Shown in pieces: positions 34,413 through 43,326 of a stretch of 64,000 nt of DNA. The notes below the pieces were generated by a model. It saw nothing but the letters and a program-made list of their open reading frames with translations. It was not told the origin of the DNA and made no database searches. Both the position numbers and the translations under genes were made by a program. Each line of letters opens with the position of its first letter. Within the stretch, counting starts at the first letter, position 1. This stretch comes from Cryobacterium shii. Its GTDB lineage: Bacteria; Actinomycetota; Actinomycetes; Actinomycetales; Microbacteriaceae. The stretch spans positions 62,001 to 126,000 of the forward strand of contig NZ_SOFY01000013.1 of the NCBI RefSeq assembly GCF_004402595.1, given 5' to 3'.

Positions 34413-35177
34413 TCAGCCGGCCGACCCGAACCAGGTCGTGACCCCAGGCGCGTAGAGCACGGAATCCGGCGGGCGCTCGGCCAACCCGGGGAAGCCCGCC
34501 ACGGCGAGCAGGGTGTCGTCGAGCCGCAGGAGTTCGGCCTCGTAGAGCGCCCAGGGCTCGTGGTGGTTGCGCAGGTGCACCGTGCGACCGCGGGTGCGGG
34601 TGAACAATGCCCAGCGCGCGGTCAGGAAATCGGCGAGGAGGTCCCCGACGACCGGACGGTTGGTGGGACGCACCACGATGTCCGTGTGGGCCGACCCGGT
34701 CAGATGGCGCCTGGACGTGTAGTGAAACTCCGGCCCGGCACTCCCCTGCCCGGTGCTCCCCGGACCCGACGACACCTCGAGGCGCGTGCGGGACCACATG
34801 TAGGGGATCGAGAACAGGGCGCGGGCCGCGAGCACGGCTGCGAGGCGGGACGCTTCGAGGGATACGAAGACGACGCCTCGGTGACCCTGTTCGTCCACGG
34901 CGTACAGCCGCACGTTCACCTCGACGAACGTGCCGAAATACGGGATCGGTGGGCTGCCGAAGACGGTGGCGCGGTCGAGCACGAACGGGATCAGACCGAC
35001 CCAGCTCGTGCCGTCGAACTCGTCCGGGACCAGCCCGGCCGGGAGCAGGGGCGCCACCAGGGCGGCGTCCACGCGCCAGTGCAAGAACATGAGATGCGAC
35101 CAGCGCTGACTGGCGGCCGCCCGCCCCGCCAGGAGCGGCGCGATCGCCGAGATCGGGTCCATCGCAGCATCCGTCAT
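34413..35177 (-). CDS. DUF2071 (YqjF-like) protein
   Basis: 254 residues. DUF2071 hallmarks: QRWSHLMFLHWRVDAALVAPLLPAGL, WVGLIPFVLD, FGTFVEVNVRLYAVD, GVVFVSLEASR, and the SIPYMWSRTRL segment. Function unknown. The ATG at 35177 has GGGGAGA seven bases upstream. It follows the flotillin gene by 26 bp on the same strand, so the two may be cotranscribed. Confidence 0.88.
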   Translation of the reverse strand: MTDAAMDPISAIAPLLAGRAAASQRWSHLMFLHWRVDAALVAPLLPAGLVPDEFDGTSWVGLIPFVLDRATVFGSPPIPYFGTFVEVNVRLYAVDEQGHRGVVFVSLEASRLAAVLAARALFSIPYMWSRTRLEVSSGPGSTGQGSAGPEFHYTSRRHLTGSAHTDIVVRPTNRPVVGDLLADFLTARWALFTRTRGRTVHLRNHHEPWALYEAELLRLDDTLLAVAGFPGLAERPPDSVLYAPGVTTWFGSAG

Positions 35178-35203
35178 CGAACAGTCTCCCCTGGGCTCTG
35201 CGG

Positions 35204-36649
35204 CTAGGCCTCGACGGCGGGAGCAGCCAGGGCGTGGTCGACGTCGGCCTGCTGGGCGGTCGTGAGGGCAGGCACCGGCGTGGACACCTTCACCGCGGCT
35301 GCTCCGGCCGCGACACCGCCGACCAGGTTGCCGAGAAGCTCCCGGATACCGACGCCCATCGTCGACTTCAGCACCCCGTCGACCTCGGTGAAACCGGAGG
35401 CGACGTTCTTGGTCAGCTGGCTGGCGCCATCCGTGGAAATGACGGTGAGGTTGTCGATGTTCGACATCGGGGCGGCCAGCTCACGGGCGATCTCGGGCAG
35501 CATCTCCACCATGCGCAACTGGATGAGCGCCTCGCTCTGCTCAGCCACAGCCTCGGCGGACAGGCGGGTGGCGGTCGCCTCCGCCGTACCGCGGGCAAGG
35601 ATGGCGTCGGCGTTGGCCTGACCCTCGGCGCGGATCGCCTCGGCATTCGCGATGCGGCTGTCCCGATCGGCGTTCGCGGCGGCCACCGCGGCCTCGGCCG
35701 CCGCGACGGCAGTCACCCGGATGCGGTAGGCGTCGGCATCGGCGATGGCGTTCACTTCGGATTCCAGCTCGGCTTTGCGCAGGGAGGCCCGGCGCTGAGC
35801 GGTGAGCTCCTGCTGCTGCACGATGGACTGCTGGGCCTTGGCCTCGGCCAGCGGCTTGGCCGCGGCGGCTTCGGCGGAGGCCTTGTCTGTGTCCAGCTGC
35901 AGGGCGGCCTTGCGCAGCGCGAGCGTGTTCTGCGCCTCGGCGATGGCCTGCTCGGCCAGGATCGCGGCCTCCTGAGCTTCCCGGTTCGCCTGGTGCTCGG
36001 CCACTTCGGCCTGGCGCCGCACCTTGGCCTGCTCGGCCCGGCCGAGGTCACGGATGTAGTCGTTCTCGTCGGTGATGCCCTTGATCTCGAAGGAGTCGAC
36101 GTCGACGCCCTGGTTGGCGAGGGATTCACGGGCGGTCGCCAGCACGGAGGAGCCGAGCTCGTCCCGCTTCTGGATGATCGTCATGACGTTCGTGCCACCG
36201 ATCGAGGAGCGCAGCGACCCCGACAGCACCTCCTGCGCGAAGCCGTCGATGTTCTTGTCCTGACCGAGGAAGCGCTGCGCGGCGGCCCGGATCGCTGCCG
36301 GGTCGTCGCCGACCTTCACGATCGCGACGGCCTCGACGGTGAGGGTGACGCCGTTCTGGTCCTGGGCGACGGCCGTGATCTCGATCGCACGGCTGCGCAG
36401 GCTGATCTTGAACGCCTTTTGGAAGAACGGGGTGATGAACACGCCCTGGCCATGGACGACCCGTTGACCGGATTCCTCCAGGGCCTGGCCGTCGACAATG
36501 GTCTTCTTGGATTTCTTGCCGGTGATCACGAGGGCCTCGTCCGGCCCGGCGTTCTTGTAGACGGTCTTGGCGTAGATCAGTCCGATCAGGAAAACGACGA
36601 CCGCCAGGGCGATGAAGCCGGGGATGGGACTGAGCAGGAACTCGAACAT
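35204..36649 (-). CDS. Flotillin-family (SPFH) membrane scaffold protein
   Basis: 481 residues. N-terminal membrane segment (about 8-27), SPFH/band-7 domain (about 30-210, VVHGQGVFITPFFQKAFKIS), a long Ala/Glu coiled coil with repeated EA motifs (220-380), and an Ala/Gly-rich C-terminus. Flotillins organise membrane microdomains and fluidity. The usual NfeD partner gene is not adjacent; a DUF2071 gene follows instead. The ATG at 36649 has GGAAGGA four bases upstream; the longer frame has no similarity. Confidence 0.92.
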   Translation of the reverse strand: MFEFLLSPIPGFIALAVVVFLIGLIYAKTVYKNAGPDEALVITGKKSKKTIVDGQALEESGQRVVHGQGVFITPFFQKAFKISLRSRAIEITAVAQDQNGVTLTVEAVAIVKVGDDPAAIRAAAQRFLGQDKNIDGFAQEVLSGSLRSSIGGTNVMTIIQKRDELGSSVLATARESLANQGVDVDSFEIKGITDENDYIRDLGRAEQAKVRRQAEVAEHQANREAQEAAILAEQAIAEAQNTLALRKAALQLDTDKASAEAAAAKPLAEAKAQQSIVQQQELTAQRRASLRKAELESEVNAIADADAYRIRVTAVAAAEAAVAAANADRDSRIANAEAIRAEGQANADAILARGTAEATATRLSAEAVAEQSEALIQLRMVEMLPEIARELAAPMSNIDNLTVISTDGASQLTKNVASGFTEVDGVLKSTMGVGIRELLGNLVGGVAAGAAAVKVSTPVPALTTAQQADVDHALAAPAVEA

Positions 36650-36979
36650 GGAATCCTTCCGTTCGTGCCGGCGCCGGTGGGCGCGGGCACGGGAATGAGC
36701 TGGGCGGTGCGGCGGTGACGTGCGTGAGTCCACGCTATCGGCACCGGCGGCATCCGGATCAAAAATGGAACTGGGGGCCGGGGAAAAAAGAGGGCCCGCC
36801 CCGGTCTCGACTGAACGGGACCGGAGCGGAGCGCTCGCACCGTTCGGGTCAGTGCGAGCATCGTGAGCATGGCTCAGTTCTGCCAGCCAGTCAAGGAGTG
36901 TAGAAGGGCGACGGCGCAGCCGAAGGAACCGGATGCGCCGCCGCCCGTGGAACGACAGGTGCGGTGAGTGGAGCTGCCG
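36650..36979. other. Flotillin upstream region with three inverted repeats
   Basis: No gene in these 330 bp. Structures seen: an 11-bp stem with one mismatch and loop GGTG at 36665-36690, 16 bp before the flotillin ATG; a perfect 8-bp inverted repeat GCTCGCAC...GTGCGAGC at 36833-36859; and a 12-bp stem with one mismatch at 36907-36945 that could terminate amtB transcripts but lacks a good T-run. The flotillin promoter should be here, but I cannot place it. Confidence 0.55.
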
Positions 36980-38251
36980 CTACACGGTGTCGAGCGCGTA
37001 GCCCTCTTCGCCGTGCACGATCGTGTCGACTCCGGCAACCTCGTCTTCGTTGTTGATGCGGAAGCCGATCGTCTTCTGGATCACCCAGCCGATGGCGTAG
37101 GCCATCACGAAGGAGAAGATCGCGATGCTGAAGGCGGCCAGCGCCTGCACGCCGAGCTGGGCGAAGCTGCCCGTGTCGAGCAGGCCGATGCCCGAGCCGA
37201 CGATGCCGATGAACAGGGTGCCGATCATGCCGCCGATGAGGTGGATGCCCACCACGTCGAGGGAGTCGTCGAAGCCCCACTTGAACTTGAGGTCGATGGC
37301 GACCGCACACACCGCGCCGACGAGAACGCCGAGGACAATCGCCCAGCCTGGGGTGAGGATGTTACAGGCCGGGGTGACGGCGACGAGTCCCGCAACAGCA
37401 CCGGATGCCGCACCGATCGAGGTGGGCTTGCCGTCCTTGATCTTCTCGACGATCAGCCAGCCGAGGATGCCGGCGGCGGGTGCGACGAGCGTGTTGACCC
37501 AGGCGAGGGCGGCAACACCGTCGACGGCAGCTTCCGAGCCGGCGTTGAAGCCGAACCAGCCGAACCACAGCAGCGACGCACCGAGAAGGGTCAGCGGAAC
37601 GTTGTGGGGCTTGGAGATGCCCTTCTTGAAGCCGACGCGCTTTCCGAGCACCAGGGCCAGAGCGAGGCCGGCTGCACCGGCGTTGATGTGCACGGCGGTT
37701 CCACCGGCGAAGTCGTTGACTCCGAGGGCGGCCGGAGCCCAGCCGTCGGCGAGGTTGAAGACCCAGTATGCGACGGGGAAGTAGACCAGCGTCGACCAGA
37801 CGGCGGCGAAGATGAGCCAGGCGCCGAATTTCGCACGGTCGGCGATCGCTCCGGAGATCAGGGCCACAGTGATGATGGCGAAGGTGGCCTGGAAGCCGGC
37901 GAACGCCAGCCCGTTCAGGTCGGGGTTCAGCGTTCCGTCTTCGCCGGCGCCGAGCAGGCCGGTCAGGCCGAGGAAGCTGGTCGGGTCGCCGAGGAAGCCG
38001 GGGATGAGCGGAGGCCCGAAGGCGAGCCCGTAACCGAAGACGACCCACAGCACGCCGACGACGCCCATGGCGCCGAAGCTCATCATCATCATGCTGATGA
38101 CGCTCTTGGCCTTGACCATGCCGCCGTAGAAGAAGGCAACACCGGGAGTCATCAGGAGCACGAGGGCTGACGCGACGAGAAGCCACAGGGAGTTGACGTT
38201 CAGGCTTATTTCGTCTGTTGTGGCGTTCATCAGGACTGACAGTTCAACCAT
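36980..38251 (-). CDS. amtB: Ammonium transporter AmtB
   Basis: 423-residue Amt/MEP/Rh protein with about 11-12 membrane helices. Conserved MTPGVAFFYGGMVKAKSV, GTAVHINAGAAGLALALVLG (pore His region), GWFGFNAGSE and HLIGGMIGTLFIG (second pore His). The C-terminal tail (about 35 residues) that binds GlnK is present, but no glnK or glnD follows; the next gene is flotillin. ATG at 38251 is used; a second in-frame ATG is at 38230. A GlnR-type operator lies about 105-175 bp upstream, which implies nitrogen-limited induction. Confidence 0.95.
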   Translation of the reverse strand: MVELSVLMNATTDEISLNVNSLWLLVASALVLLMTPGVAFFYGGMVKAKSVISMMMMSFGAMGVVGVLWVVFGYGLAFGPPLIPGFLGDPTSFLGLTGLLGAGEDGTLNPDLNGLAFAGFQATFAIITVALISGAIADRAKFGAWLIFAAVWSTLVYFPVAYWVFNLADGWAPAALGVNDFAGGTAVHINAGAAGLALALVLGKRVGFKKGISKPHNVPLTLLGASLLWFGWFGFNAGSEAAVDGVAALAWVNTLVAPAAGILGWLIVEKIKDGKPTSIGAASGAVAGLVAVTPACNILTPGWAIVLGVLVGAVCAVAIDLKFKWGFDDSLDVVGIHLIGGMIGTLFIGIVGSGIGLLDTGSFAQLGVQALAAFSIAIFSFVMAYAIGWVIQKTIGFRINNEDEVAGVDTIVHGEEGYALDTV

Positions 38252-38354
38252 GGATATGGTTACCTCTCTCTAACTAACAGTGATTGCCGTCGACGTGCAC
38301 AGGGTGAGCATTGATCGTGTCTCGGCGGGTACAGAGTCAGTTTGGAGTTGTCAG

Positions 38355-38423
38355 GTTTCGGGAAGTGCGCCGGTATGTTTCGGCCGCGTTACGCGCCGTG
38401 CGACGGTGTTAACATCGCGTTTC
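38355..38423 (-). promoter_or_regulatory. Probable GlnR operator upstream of amtB
   Basis: On the minus strand GTAAC (38388-38392), six bases, GAAAC (38377-38381), six bases, a weak half-site GCGCA (38366-38370), six bases, GAAAC (38355-38359): an 11-bp-periodic array matching the actinobacterial GlnR pattern GTnAC-n6-GAAAC repeated. A further pair GAAAC-n6-TTAAC lies at 38408-38423. Direct reading of the sequence; the regulator itself is not in the window. Confidence 0.65.
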
Positions 38424-38452
38424 CCGCCAGACGGCCACCGGGCCGGCCCGGG

Positions 38453-39502
38453 TCAGTCGTGCGGCGGAAGCTCTCCCGTGGTCAGCGCCACCAGGCGCGA
38501 CTGGGACCGCTGGTACTTCTTGCGATAGCCGCCGGAGAGCATTTCCTGGTCGAAGACCTCGTTCAGGGGCTGTCCGTTGGCGATGATCGGAATCTCCGCG
38601 TCGTAAACGCGGTCGATGAAGGCCACCAGGCGCAGCGCATCCGTCTGATCGGTCAGCAGGTAGACGTCGGACAGGGCAATGACGTCGATTCCGTGGATCA
38701 TCTTGATGTACTTCGACGGATGCACCGTGCTGAGATGACGGATCAACGCGCCGAAATCGTCCAGGGTCACCGCGGAGCCGCGTTCGACCAGCGCCGGCAC
38801 CATCTGGTCCAGCTCGTCCCGGCTCACGGCGATGGCATGGCCCTCGATGTCACGGCGGCGATAGTCCAGCCCGTCGATGCGCACGATTTCGAAATTGGCG
38901 GACATCGCCTGGATCTCGCGCAGGAAATCGATCGCCGCGAATCGGCCCTCGCCGAGGGAGTTCGGCGGCGTGTTGGAGGTGGCCGCGACCCGGGTGCCCG
39001 AGGCGACGAGCTCGCCCAGCAGCCGGGTCATCAGCATCGTGTCGCCCGGGTCGTCGAGTTCGAACTCGTCGATGCAGATCAGTCTGGCGCCGGACAGCTG
39101 CTTGACGGTCGCCGCGTAGCCGAGGGCCCCGACCAGCGCGGTGTACTCGATGAAGGTGCCGAAGTATTTGGGGCCGGGTGCAGCGTGCCAGAGCGCGGCG
39201 AGGAGGTGGGTCTTGCCCACACCGAACCCGCCGTCCAGGTAGATCCCCGGGAGTTCGGGCTTGGCCTTGCGGGTGCGGGAGAAGAACCCGCTGGGCCGCT
39301 GGGGCAGCCAGGCCCCCGCGAACGTGTTCAGGCGTCCGACCGCCTCGAGCTGCGACGGGAAATTCAGGTCCGGACGGTACGACTCGAAGGAGGCGTGCTC
39401 GAACTGGGGCGGCGGCACGAGCTCCACCACGATCTCCGACCCGGTGATGCTCGGAGAGCGGTCAGCCAAACGGTGCACCTGACGGAGGGCGTGTGGAGCC
39501 AT
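38453..39502 (-). CDS. zapE: Cell division protein ZapE (AFG1-like ATPase)
   Basis: 349-residue P-loop ATPase. Walker A GGFGVGKTHLLAALWH, Walker B ICIDEFELDDPGD, sensor AATSNTPPNSLGEGRF and the arginine-bearing REIQAM segment fit the AFG1/ZapE family, which associates with FtsZ in proteobacteria; the actinobacterial role is less clear. Divergent from the sulfurtransferase gene, with 176 bp between them. Confidence 0.92.
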   Translation of the reverse strand: MAPHALRQVHRLADRSPSITGSEIVVELVPPPQFEHASFESYRPDLNFPSQLEAVGRLNTFAGAWLPQRPSGFFSRTRKAKPELPGIYLDGGFGVGKTHLLAALWHAAPGPKYFGTFIEYTALVGALGYAATVKQLSGARLICIDEFELDDPGDTMLMTRLLGELVASGTRVAATSNTPPNSLGEGRFAAIDFLREIQAMSANFEIVRIDGLDYRRRDIEGHAIAVSRDELDQMVPALVERGSAVTLDDFGALIRHLSTVHPSKYIKMIHGIDVIALSDVYLLTDQTDALRLVAFIDRVYDAEIPIIANGQPLNEVFDQEMLSGGYRKKYQRSQSRLVALTTGELPPHD

Positions 39503-39678
39503 GCTGGAATACCCGTTTTCTGGTCGGATTCGTCACGGTCGGAGCGTCGGCGTCGAAGTACTGCGGCGCGAATGCGATCACAACCCATACCGCGTAGATT
39601 CGAACGCGGGCCGCTGACCAGCCTAAACCGCGCTCAATCCATTCCGGTGTCTTCGGACGCTCGCCAGGAGGTTTCCCC

Positions 39679-40581
39679 ATGCCCGTTGATCTCGATCCGG
39701 CACCGAAGTTCGCTGCCTACGCCCATCCCGAGCGGCTGGTGAGCACGGAGTGGCTGCAGGCCCACCTCGGCAGTCCCGGCCTGGTCGTCGTGGAGTCCGA
39801 CGAAGACGTGCTGCTCTACGAAACCGGACACATCCCGGGCGCCGTCAAGATCGACTGGCACACCGACCTCAACGACTCCGTTGAGCGTGATTTCGTGGGC
39901 AGCGAGGCCTTCGCCGCGATTCTCGGCGGCAAGGGAATCTCCCGCGATACGACCGTGGTCATCTACGGCGACAAGAGCAACTGGTGGGCGGCCTACGCCC
40001 TGTGGGTGTTCACCCTCTTCGGACACGAGGACGTGCGCCTCCTCGACGGCGGACGTGAGAAATGGATCGCGGAGGAACGCGGACTGACCCGCGACCGTCC
40101 GGTCATCACTCCCGCGGAGTACCCGGTGGTGGAGCGCAACGACGCGCCCATCCGCGCCTTCCGTGACGACGTCCTCGCGCACTTCGGCAACCCCCTGATC
40201 GACGTGCGCTCCCCCGAGGAGTACACCGGCGAACGCACCCACATGCCCGACTACGCCGAGGAAGGCGCCCTCCGCGGCGGCCACATCCCGTCGGCGGCAT
40301 CCGTGCCCTGGGCCCGCGCCGCGGCCCCGGACGCCACATTCCGGGCTCGGAGCGAACTGGACGAGATCTACCGCAGCGAGGCCGGCCTCACCGACGGCGA
40401 CCACATCATCGCGTACTGCCGGATCGGGGAGCGGTCCAGCCACACCTGGTTCGTCCTGACGCACCTGCTCGGATTCGAGGGCGTGCGCAACTACGACGGA
40501 TCCTGGACCGAGTGGGGCAATGCCGTGCACGTGCCGATCGCCGTGGGCGCCGAGCCGGGCGCGGCCCCCGCCCCGCGCTAG
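39679..40581 (+). CDS. Sulfurtransferase (SseA-like, two rhodanese domains)
   Basis: 300 residues: an inactive N-terminal rhodanese domain (about 20-140) and an active C-terminal one (about 155-290) with nucleophile Cys247 in [16 protein letters not shown] and [14 protein letters not shown] are typical. It transfers sulfane sulfur from thiosulfate or 3-mercaptopyruvate; the CRxGxRS-type loop favours thiosulfate in related proteins. ATG has AGGAGG seven bases upstream. It precedes sufE, which suggests a persulfide supply route. Confidence 0.93.
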   Translation: MPVDLDPAPKFAAYAHPERLVSTEWLQAHLGSPGLVVVESDEDVLLYETGHIPGAVKIDWHTDLNDSVERDFVGSEAFAAILGGKGISRDTTVVIYGDKSNWWAAYALWVFTLFGHEDVRLLDGGREKWIAEERGLTRDRPVITPAEYPVVERNDAPIRAFRDDVLAHFGNPLIDVRSPEEYTGERTHMPDYAEEGALRGGHIPSAASVPWARAAAPDATFRARSELDEIYRSEAGLTDGDHIIAYCRIGERSSHTWFVLTHLLGFEGVRNYDGSWTEWGNAVHVPIAVGAEPGAAPAPR

Positions 40582-40689
40582 GAGCTGAACCCGCCGGAGC
40601 CGACGGGCGATTGCGCGGTCCACGCACAGTCGGACCCGCCGCGCCCAGGTGGGGCCGCCGTTCCACAGCGGAGCGGACTATCCGGCGTA

Positions 40690-40776
40690 GAACCAATTCG
40701 ACGGAGATCTTGTCCTAAAACAGTGATTTACGGAGCTTCCGGGCCGATACGGGCAAAATCTCCGTCGAATTCGTTC
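40690..40776. repeat. 87-bp inverted-repeat element, copy B
   Basis: Same length and the same 19-bp ends as copy A at 11469-11555. The inverted arms match further inward (GACGGAGATCTTGTCC on the left against GACGGAGATTTTGCCC on the right). The outer ten-base extension of copy A is missing. No target-site duplication is visible. Placed between the sulfurtransferase and sufE genes, in a 324-bp gap that otherwise holds only a short coding-like remnant. Confidence 0.85.
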
Positions 40777-40797
40777 GGGGAAGCCGGCTCCCAGACT

Positions 40798-40896
40798 GTG
40801 ACGGAAGCGACGGGTCCGCCCTGGGAGACCTACCTCGACGGCACGGAAGTCGCCGAACCCCGCACCCTCGTGTACCTCCCCGCCCGGCCCCGCTGA
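40798..40896 (+). pseudogene. Short coding-like remnant before sufE
   Basis: A 32-codon frame from GTG to TGA with strong G/C third-position bias (about 27 of 32), encoding a peptide containing PPWETYLDGTEVAEPR. The frame stays open upstream into the 87-bp element (from GTG at 40723). It may be the 3' end of a gene broken by the element or a real small gene; no family recognised. Confidence 0.35.
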
Positions 40897-40905
40897 ATCG
40901 GGCGC

Positions 40906-41358
40906 ATGGCAGACTTGTCTTCGATGACTTCCACCGAACTGCCTGAGAAACTGGCCGAGATCCGCGACGACTTCCTCGCACTCGAGGAGCAGGACCGCCT
41001 GCTGCTGCTGCTCGAATTCGCCGATGCGCTGCCGGCGCTGCCCAAACGGTATGAGGAACACCCCGACCTGCTCGAACGCGTCGTGGAGTGCCAGTCCCCC
41101 GTGTTCATGTTCGTCGAGGTGGAGGATGACGCGGTGCACCTGTACGCCACGGCACCCCGGGAGTCCCCGACGACCCGAGGCTTCGCGTCGATCCTGGCCC
41201 AGGGGCTGTCGGGTCTGAGCCGGGCGGAAGTGCTCTTGGTTCCAGACGACTACCCGAGTTCGATCGGCCTGACGAAGGCCGTATCGCCCCTGCGGATCCG
41301 CGGCATGACCGCCATGCTCGCCCGCACCAAGCGGCGACTGCGTGAGGACCCTGCGTGA
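40906..41358 (+). CDS. SufE-family sulfur-acceptor protein
   Basis: 150 residues. SufE accepts persulfide sulfur from cysteine desulfurase or a rhodanese; the acceptor Cys62 is in VECQSPVFMFVEV, and the fold is otherwise typical (LPEKLAEIRDDFLAL, YEEHPDLLERV). No desulfurase is nearby; its partner may be the upstream sulfurtransferase. The ATG at 40906 has no clear ribosome site; the ATG at 40924 (MTSTELPEKL) is equally plausible. Confidence 0.9.
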   Translation: MADLSSMTSTELPEKLAEIRDDFLALEEQDRLLLLLEFADALPALPKRYEEHPDLLERVVECQSPVFMFVEVEDDAVHLYATAPRESPTTRGFASILAQGLSGLSRAEVLLVPDDYPSSIGLTKAVSPLRIRGMTAMLARTKRRLREDPA

Positions 41359-42110
41359 CCCTGACCCGGGTCTTCCCGGAGCCCCGCGCGGCCGAGGACA
41401 TCGCCGGCGCGGTCGACGGGCTCGACCCCGCGGGCCGCGACTGGCTGCTGGCACGCTACGCGCCTGAAACGGATGCCTACCTCCGAGTCAATATGATCGG
41501 CAGTTTGAACGGCAGCGTCGCCGGCGCGGACGGGACCTCGGAGTCCCTCTCGAGCAAGCAGGACCGCCGCATCCTCGGCGTGATCCGGGAATTGTCCGAC
41601 GTCGTCCTGGTCGGCGCGGGCAGCGTGCGGGCGGAAGGCTACGTCGTGCCGGCCCGGGCTGCCCTCGCCGTCGTCACGTCCACCGGAAACCTCGGCGGGC
41701 ACCGACTCCACGCCTCAGCCACCACGTCGGACCGGCCGGTGTACATCCTCTGCCCCCGCTCCGCGGTCGGCCGGGTGGAGGCCGTCGACGGGACGAACCG
41801 CGCCACCATCGTTGTGGTCGACGACGTGGACGGGCTCCTTCGCCCGGCCGCCATCGTTGACGCCCTGCACTCCCGAGGCCTCACCCGGATCGTGTGCGAG
41901 GGAGGGCCCGTCCTGGCTGGGCGTCTGTTCGCCGCAGACCTCGTCGACGAACTCTGCCTGTCCACCAGCCCCCAGATCGTGCTCGGCAGCCGCGCGCTGC
42001 TCGAGTCGGATCAGGCCGTTACGAGCCGTTTCAGCCTTCGGCAGCTCCTGCTGGACGATCAGGGTGCGACGTACGCCCGGTGGGAGAGATCTCGCCCAAC
42101 CAGTTCGTGA
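41355..42110 (+). CDS. RibD-C-type pyrimidine reductase family protein
   Basis: 251 residues with the dihydrofolate-reductase-like RibD C-terminal fold: VNMIGSLNGSVAG, SSKQDRRILGVIRELSDVVLVGAGSVRAEGY, CEGGPVLAGRLF and DELCLSTSPQIVLG. No deaminase domain, so it is a stand-alone reductase of uncertain substrate. GTG start overlaps the sufE stop (GTGA). Its last 80 bp overlap the convergent hydrolase gene. Confidence 0.88.
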   Translation: MTLTRVFPEPRAAEDIAGAVDGLDPAGRDWLLARYAPETDAYLRVNMIGSLNGSVAGADGTSESLSSKQDRRILGVIRELSDVVLVGAGSVRAEGYVVPARAALAVVTSTGNLGGHRLHASATTSDRPVYILCPRSAVGRVEAVDGTNRATIVVVDDVDGLLRPAAIVDALHSRGLTRIVCEGGPVLAGRLFAADLVDELCLSTSPQIVLGSRALLESDQAVTSRFSLRQLLLDDQGATYARWERSRPTSS

Positions 42111-43263
42111 TCGCCTGATTCCACCCCTCGCGGTCGTAATTCCACAATTTCGTGTGCCGGGCGACGGCGAAGGGCAAGAACGTCACGATGTCGGGGCGCC
42201 GCTCCGCCAGGGCCCGGGAACCGGTCGCCGGCACGTATCCGTCGTCATCGCTGTGCATCAGCAGCACCGGCAGGTCCAGCTCGGCTGCGCGGGTCACGAA
42301 GTCCAGCCGGGCGAAGTCGATCGGGCCGGCCTGGCCCGTGACCAGGCCGCCCCAACGCCGGCCGAGAACCTCCAGGGCCCCGCTGGCGACAACGGCGGGC
42401 AGCCCGAGGGTGCCGCCCTGAAACCGGGCGACGTCGGCCCAGTCGATGACGGGCGAATCGAGCACGATGCCCACCACCAGGTGGCGCAGCATCGATCGAG
42501 TCGCGGCCTGCAACACGATGGCGCCTCCCATCGACCAGCCCATCAGCACGATCTCGGTGGCGCCCCGGCCCGCGGCGAACGCGATCGCCGCCTCGATGTC
42601 GAGCCATTCCGTGTCGCCCAGGGAGTACCGGCCGTCCGCGCTGCCGGGTGCCTCCCCGTCATTGCGGTACGAGACCAGAAGAGAGGTGTAGCCGAGGGAT
42701 CGGAACACCGGCACCGCGCGAAGCGTCTCCTGGCGCTGAACGCCACGACCGTGCACCTGGATCACCCAGCGACCGTCCGGCTCGGGCGGAACCACCAGCC
42801 AGGCCGGCGCCTCACCCGCGCCGGTGGGAACGCTCACGTCTTCGAACTCGACGCCGAGGTCCCACGGGCCGAGGAAGGAGTACCCGGCCAGCCGGCCTCG
42901 CACGGCCGCCGCGAGATCACCGTAGTCGACGCGCAGGATGCGCCGGGTCACCCGATCGGACGTCTGCCGCAGGATCTCCCCCACGTGGGCGTGGCCGCTG
43001 CTGGCCGAGAACCAGAAGCTGTAGTCCCCGCGAAGAACGGAGTCCGGAGTCGACTGCAACGCGATGGTCCCGGCCGCGAGGTCGACGGCGTACACGCGCA
43101 CATCCTCGTCGCTCTTCGTCGACGGCGTGACGATCCGGCGGGCCATCACGGCCATCAGGGCGCTGATTCCAACGCCGGCTGCGACGCCGACGCCCGCGAC
43201 GATCAACCCGGCGGTCGCGATGACCTTCACCGCACTTTCGGCCCGCCCGTGTGATGCTCGCAT
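42031..43263 (-). CDS. Membrane-anchored alpha/beta hydrolase
   Basis: 410 residues: an N-terminal membrane helix (about 12-36), a cap-like region, then an alpha/beta hydrolase domain with the nucleophile elbow GWSMGG, WVIQVHGRGVQRQETLR near the oxyanion strand, the acid in LLMHSDDDGYVP and His in VARHTKLWNYD. Substrate unknown. ATG at 43263 is chosen because the membrane helix follows directly; the longer frame reads into the divergent DUF3000 gene. Confidence 0.85.
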   Translation of the reverse strand: MRASHGRAESAVKVIATAGLIVAGVGVAAGVGISALMAVMARRIVTPSTKSDEDVRVYAVDLAAGTIALQSTPDSVLRGDYSFWFSASSGHAHVGEILRQTSDRVTRRILRVDYGDLAAAVRGRLAGYSFLGPWDLGVEFEDVSVPTGAGEAPAWLVVPPEPDGRWVIQVHGRGVQRQETLRAVPVFRSLGYTSLLVSYRNDGEAPGSADGRYSLGDTEWLDIEAAIAFAAGRGATEIVLMGWSMGGAIVLQAATRSMLRHLVVGIVLDSPVIDWADVARFQGGTLGLPAVVASGALEVLGRRWGGLVTGQAGPIDFARLDFVTRAAELDLPVLLMHSDDDGYVPATGSRALAERRPDIVTFLPFAVARHTKLWNYDREGWNQAITNWLGEISPTGRTSHPDRPAGAAEG

Positions 43264-43326
43264 AGCTCTTGCCCCTGCCCGGCGTGCCTCGCAGACACCG
43301 CCCGGAAAAAACTCTAGTCTGCACAC

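Noticed and set aside
38252-38284. GTTA...TAAC inverted repeat close to the amtB start as a second GlnR site
   Set aside because: Spacing does not fit the 11-bp half-site period, and it overlaps the ribosome-binding region; the array further upstream is a much better match.
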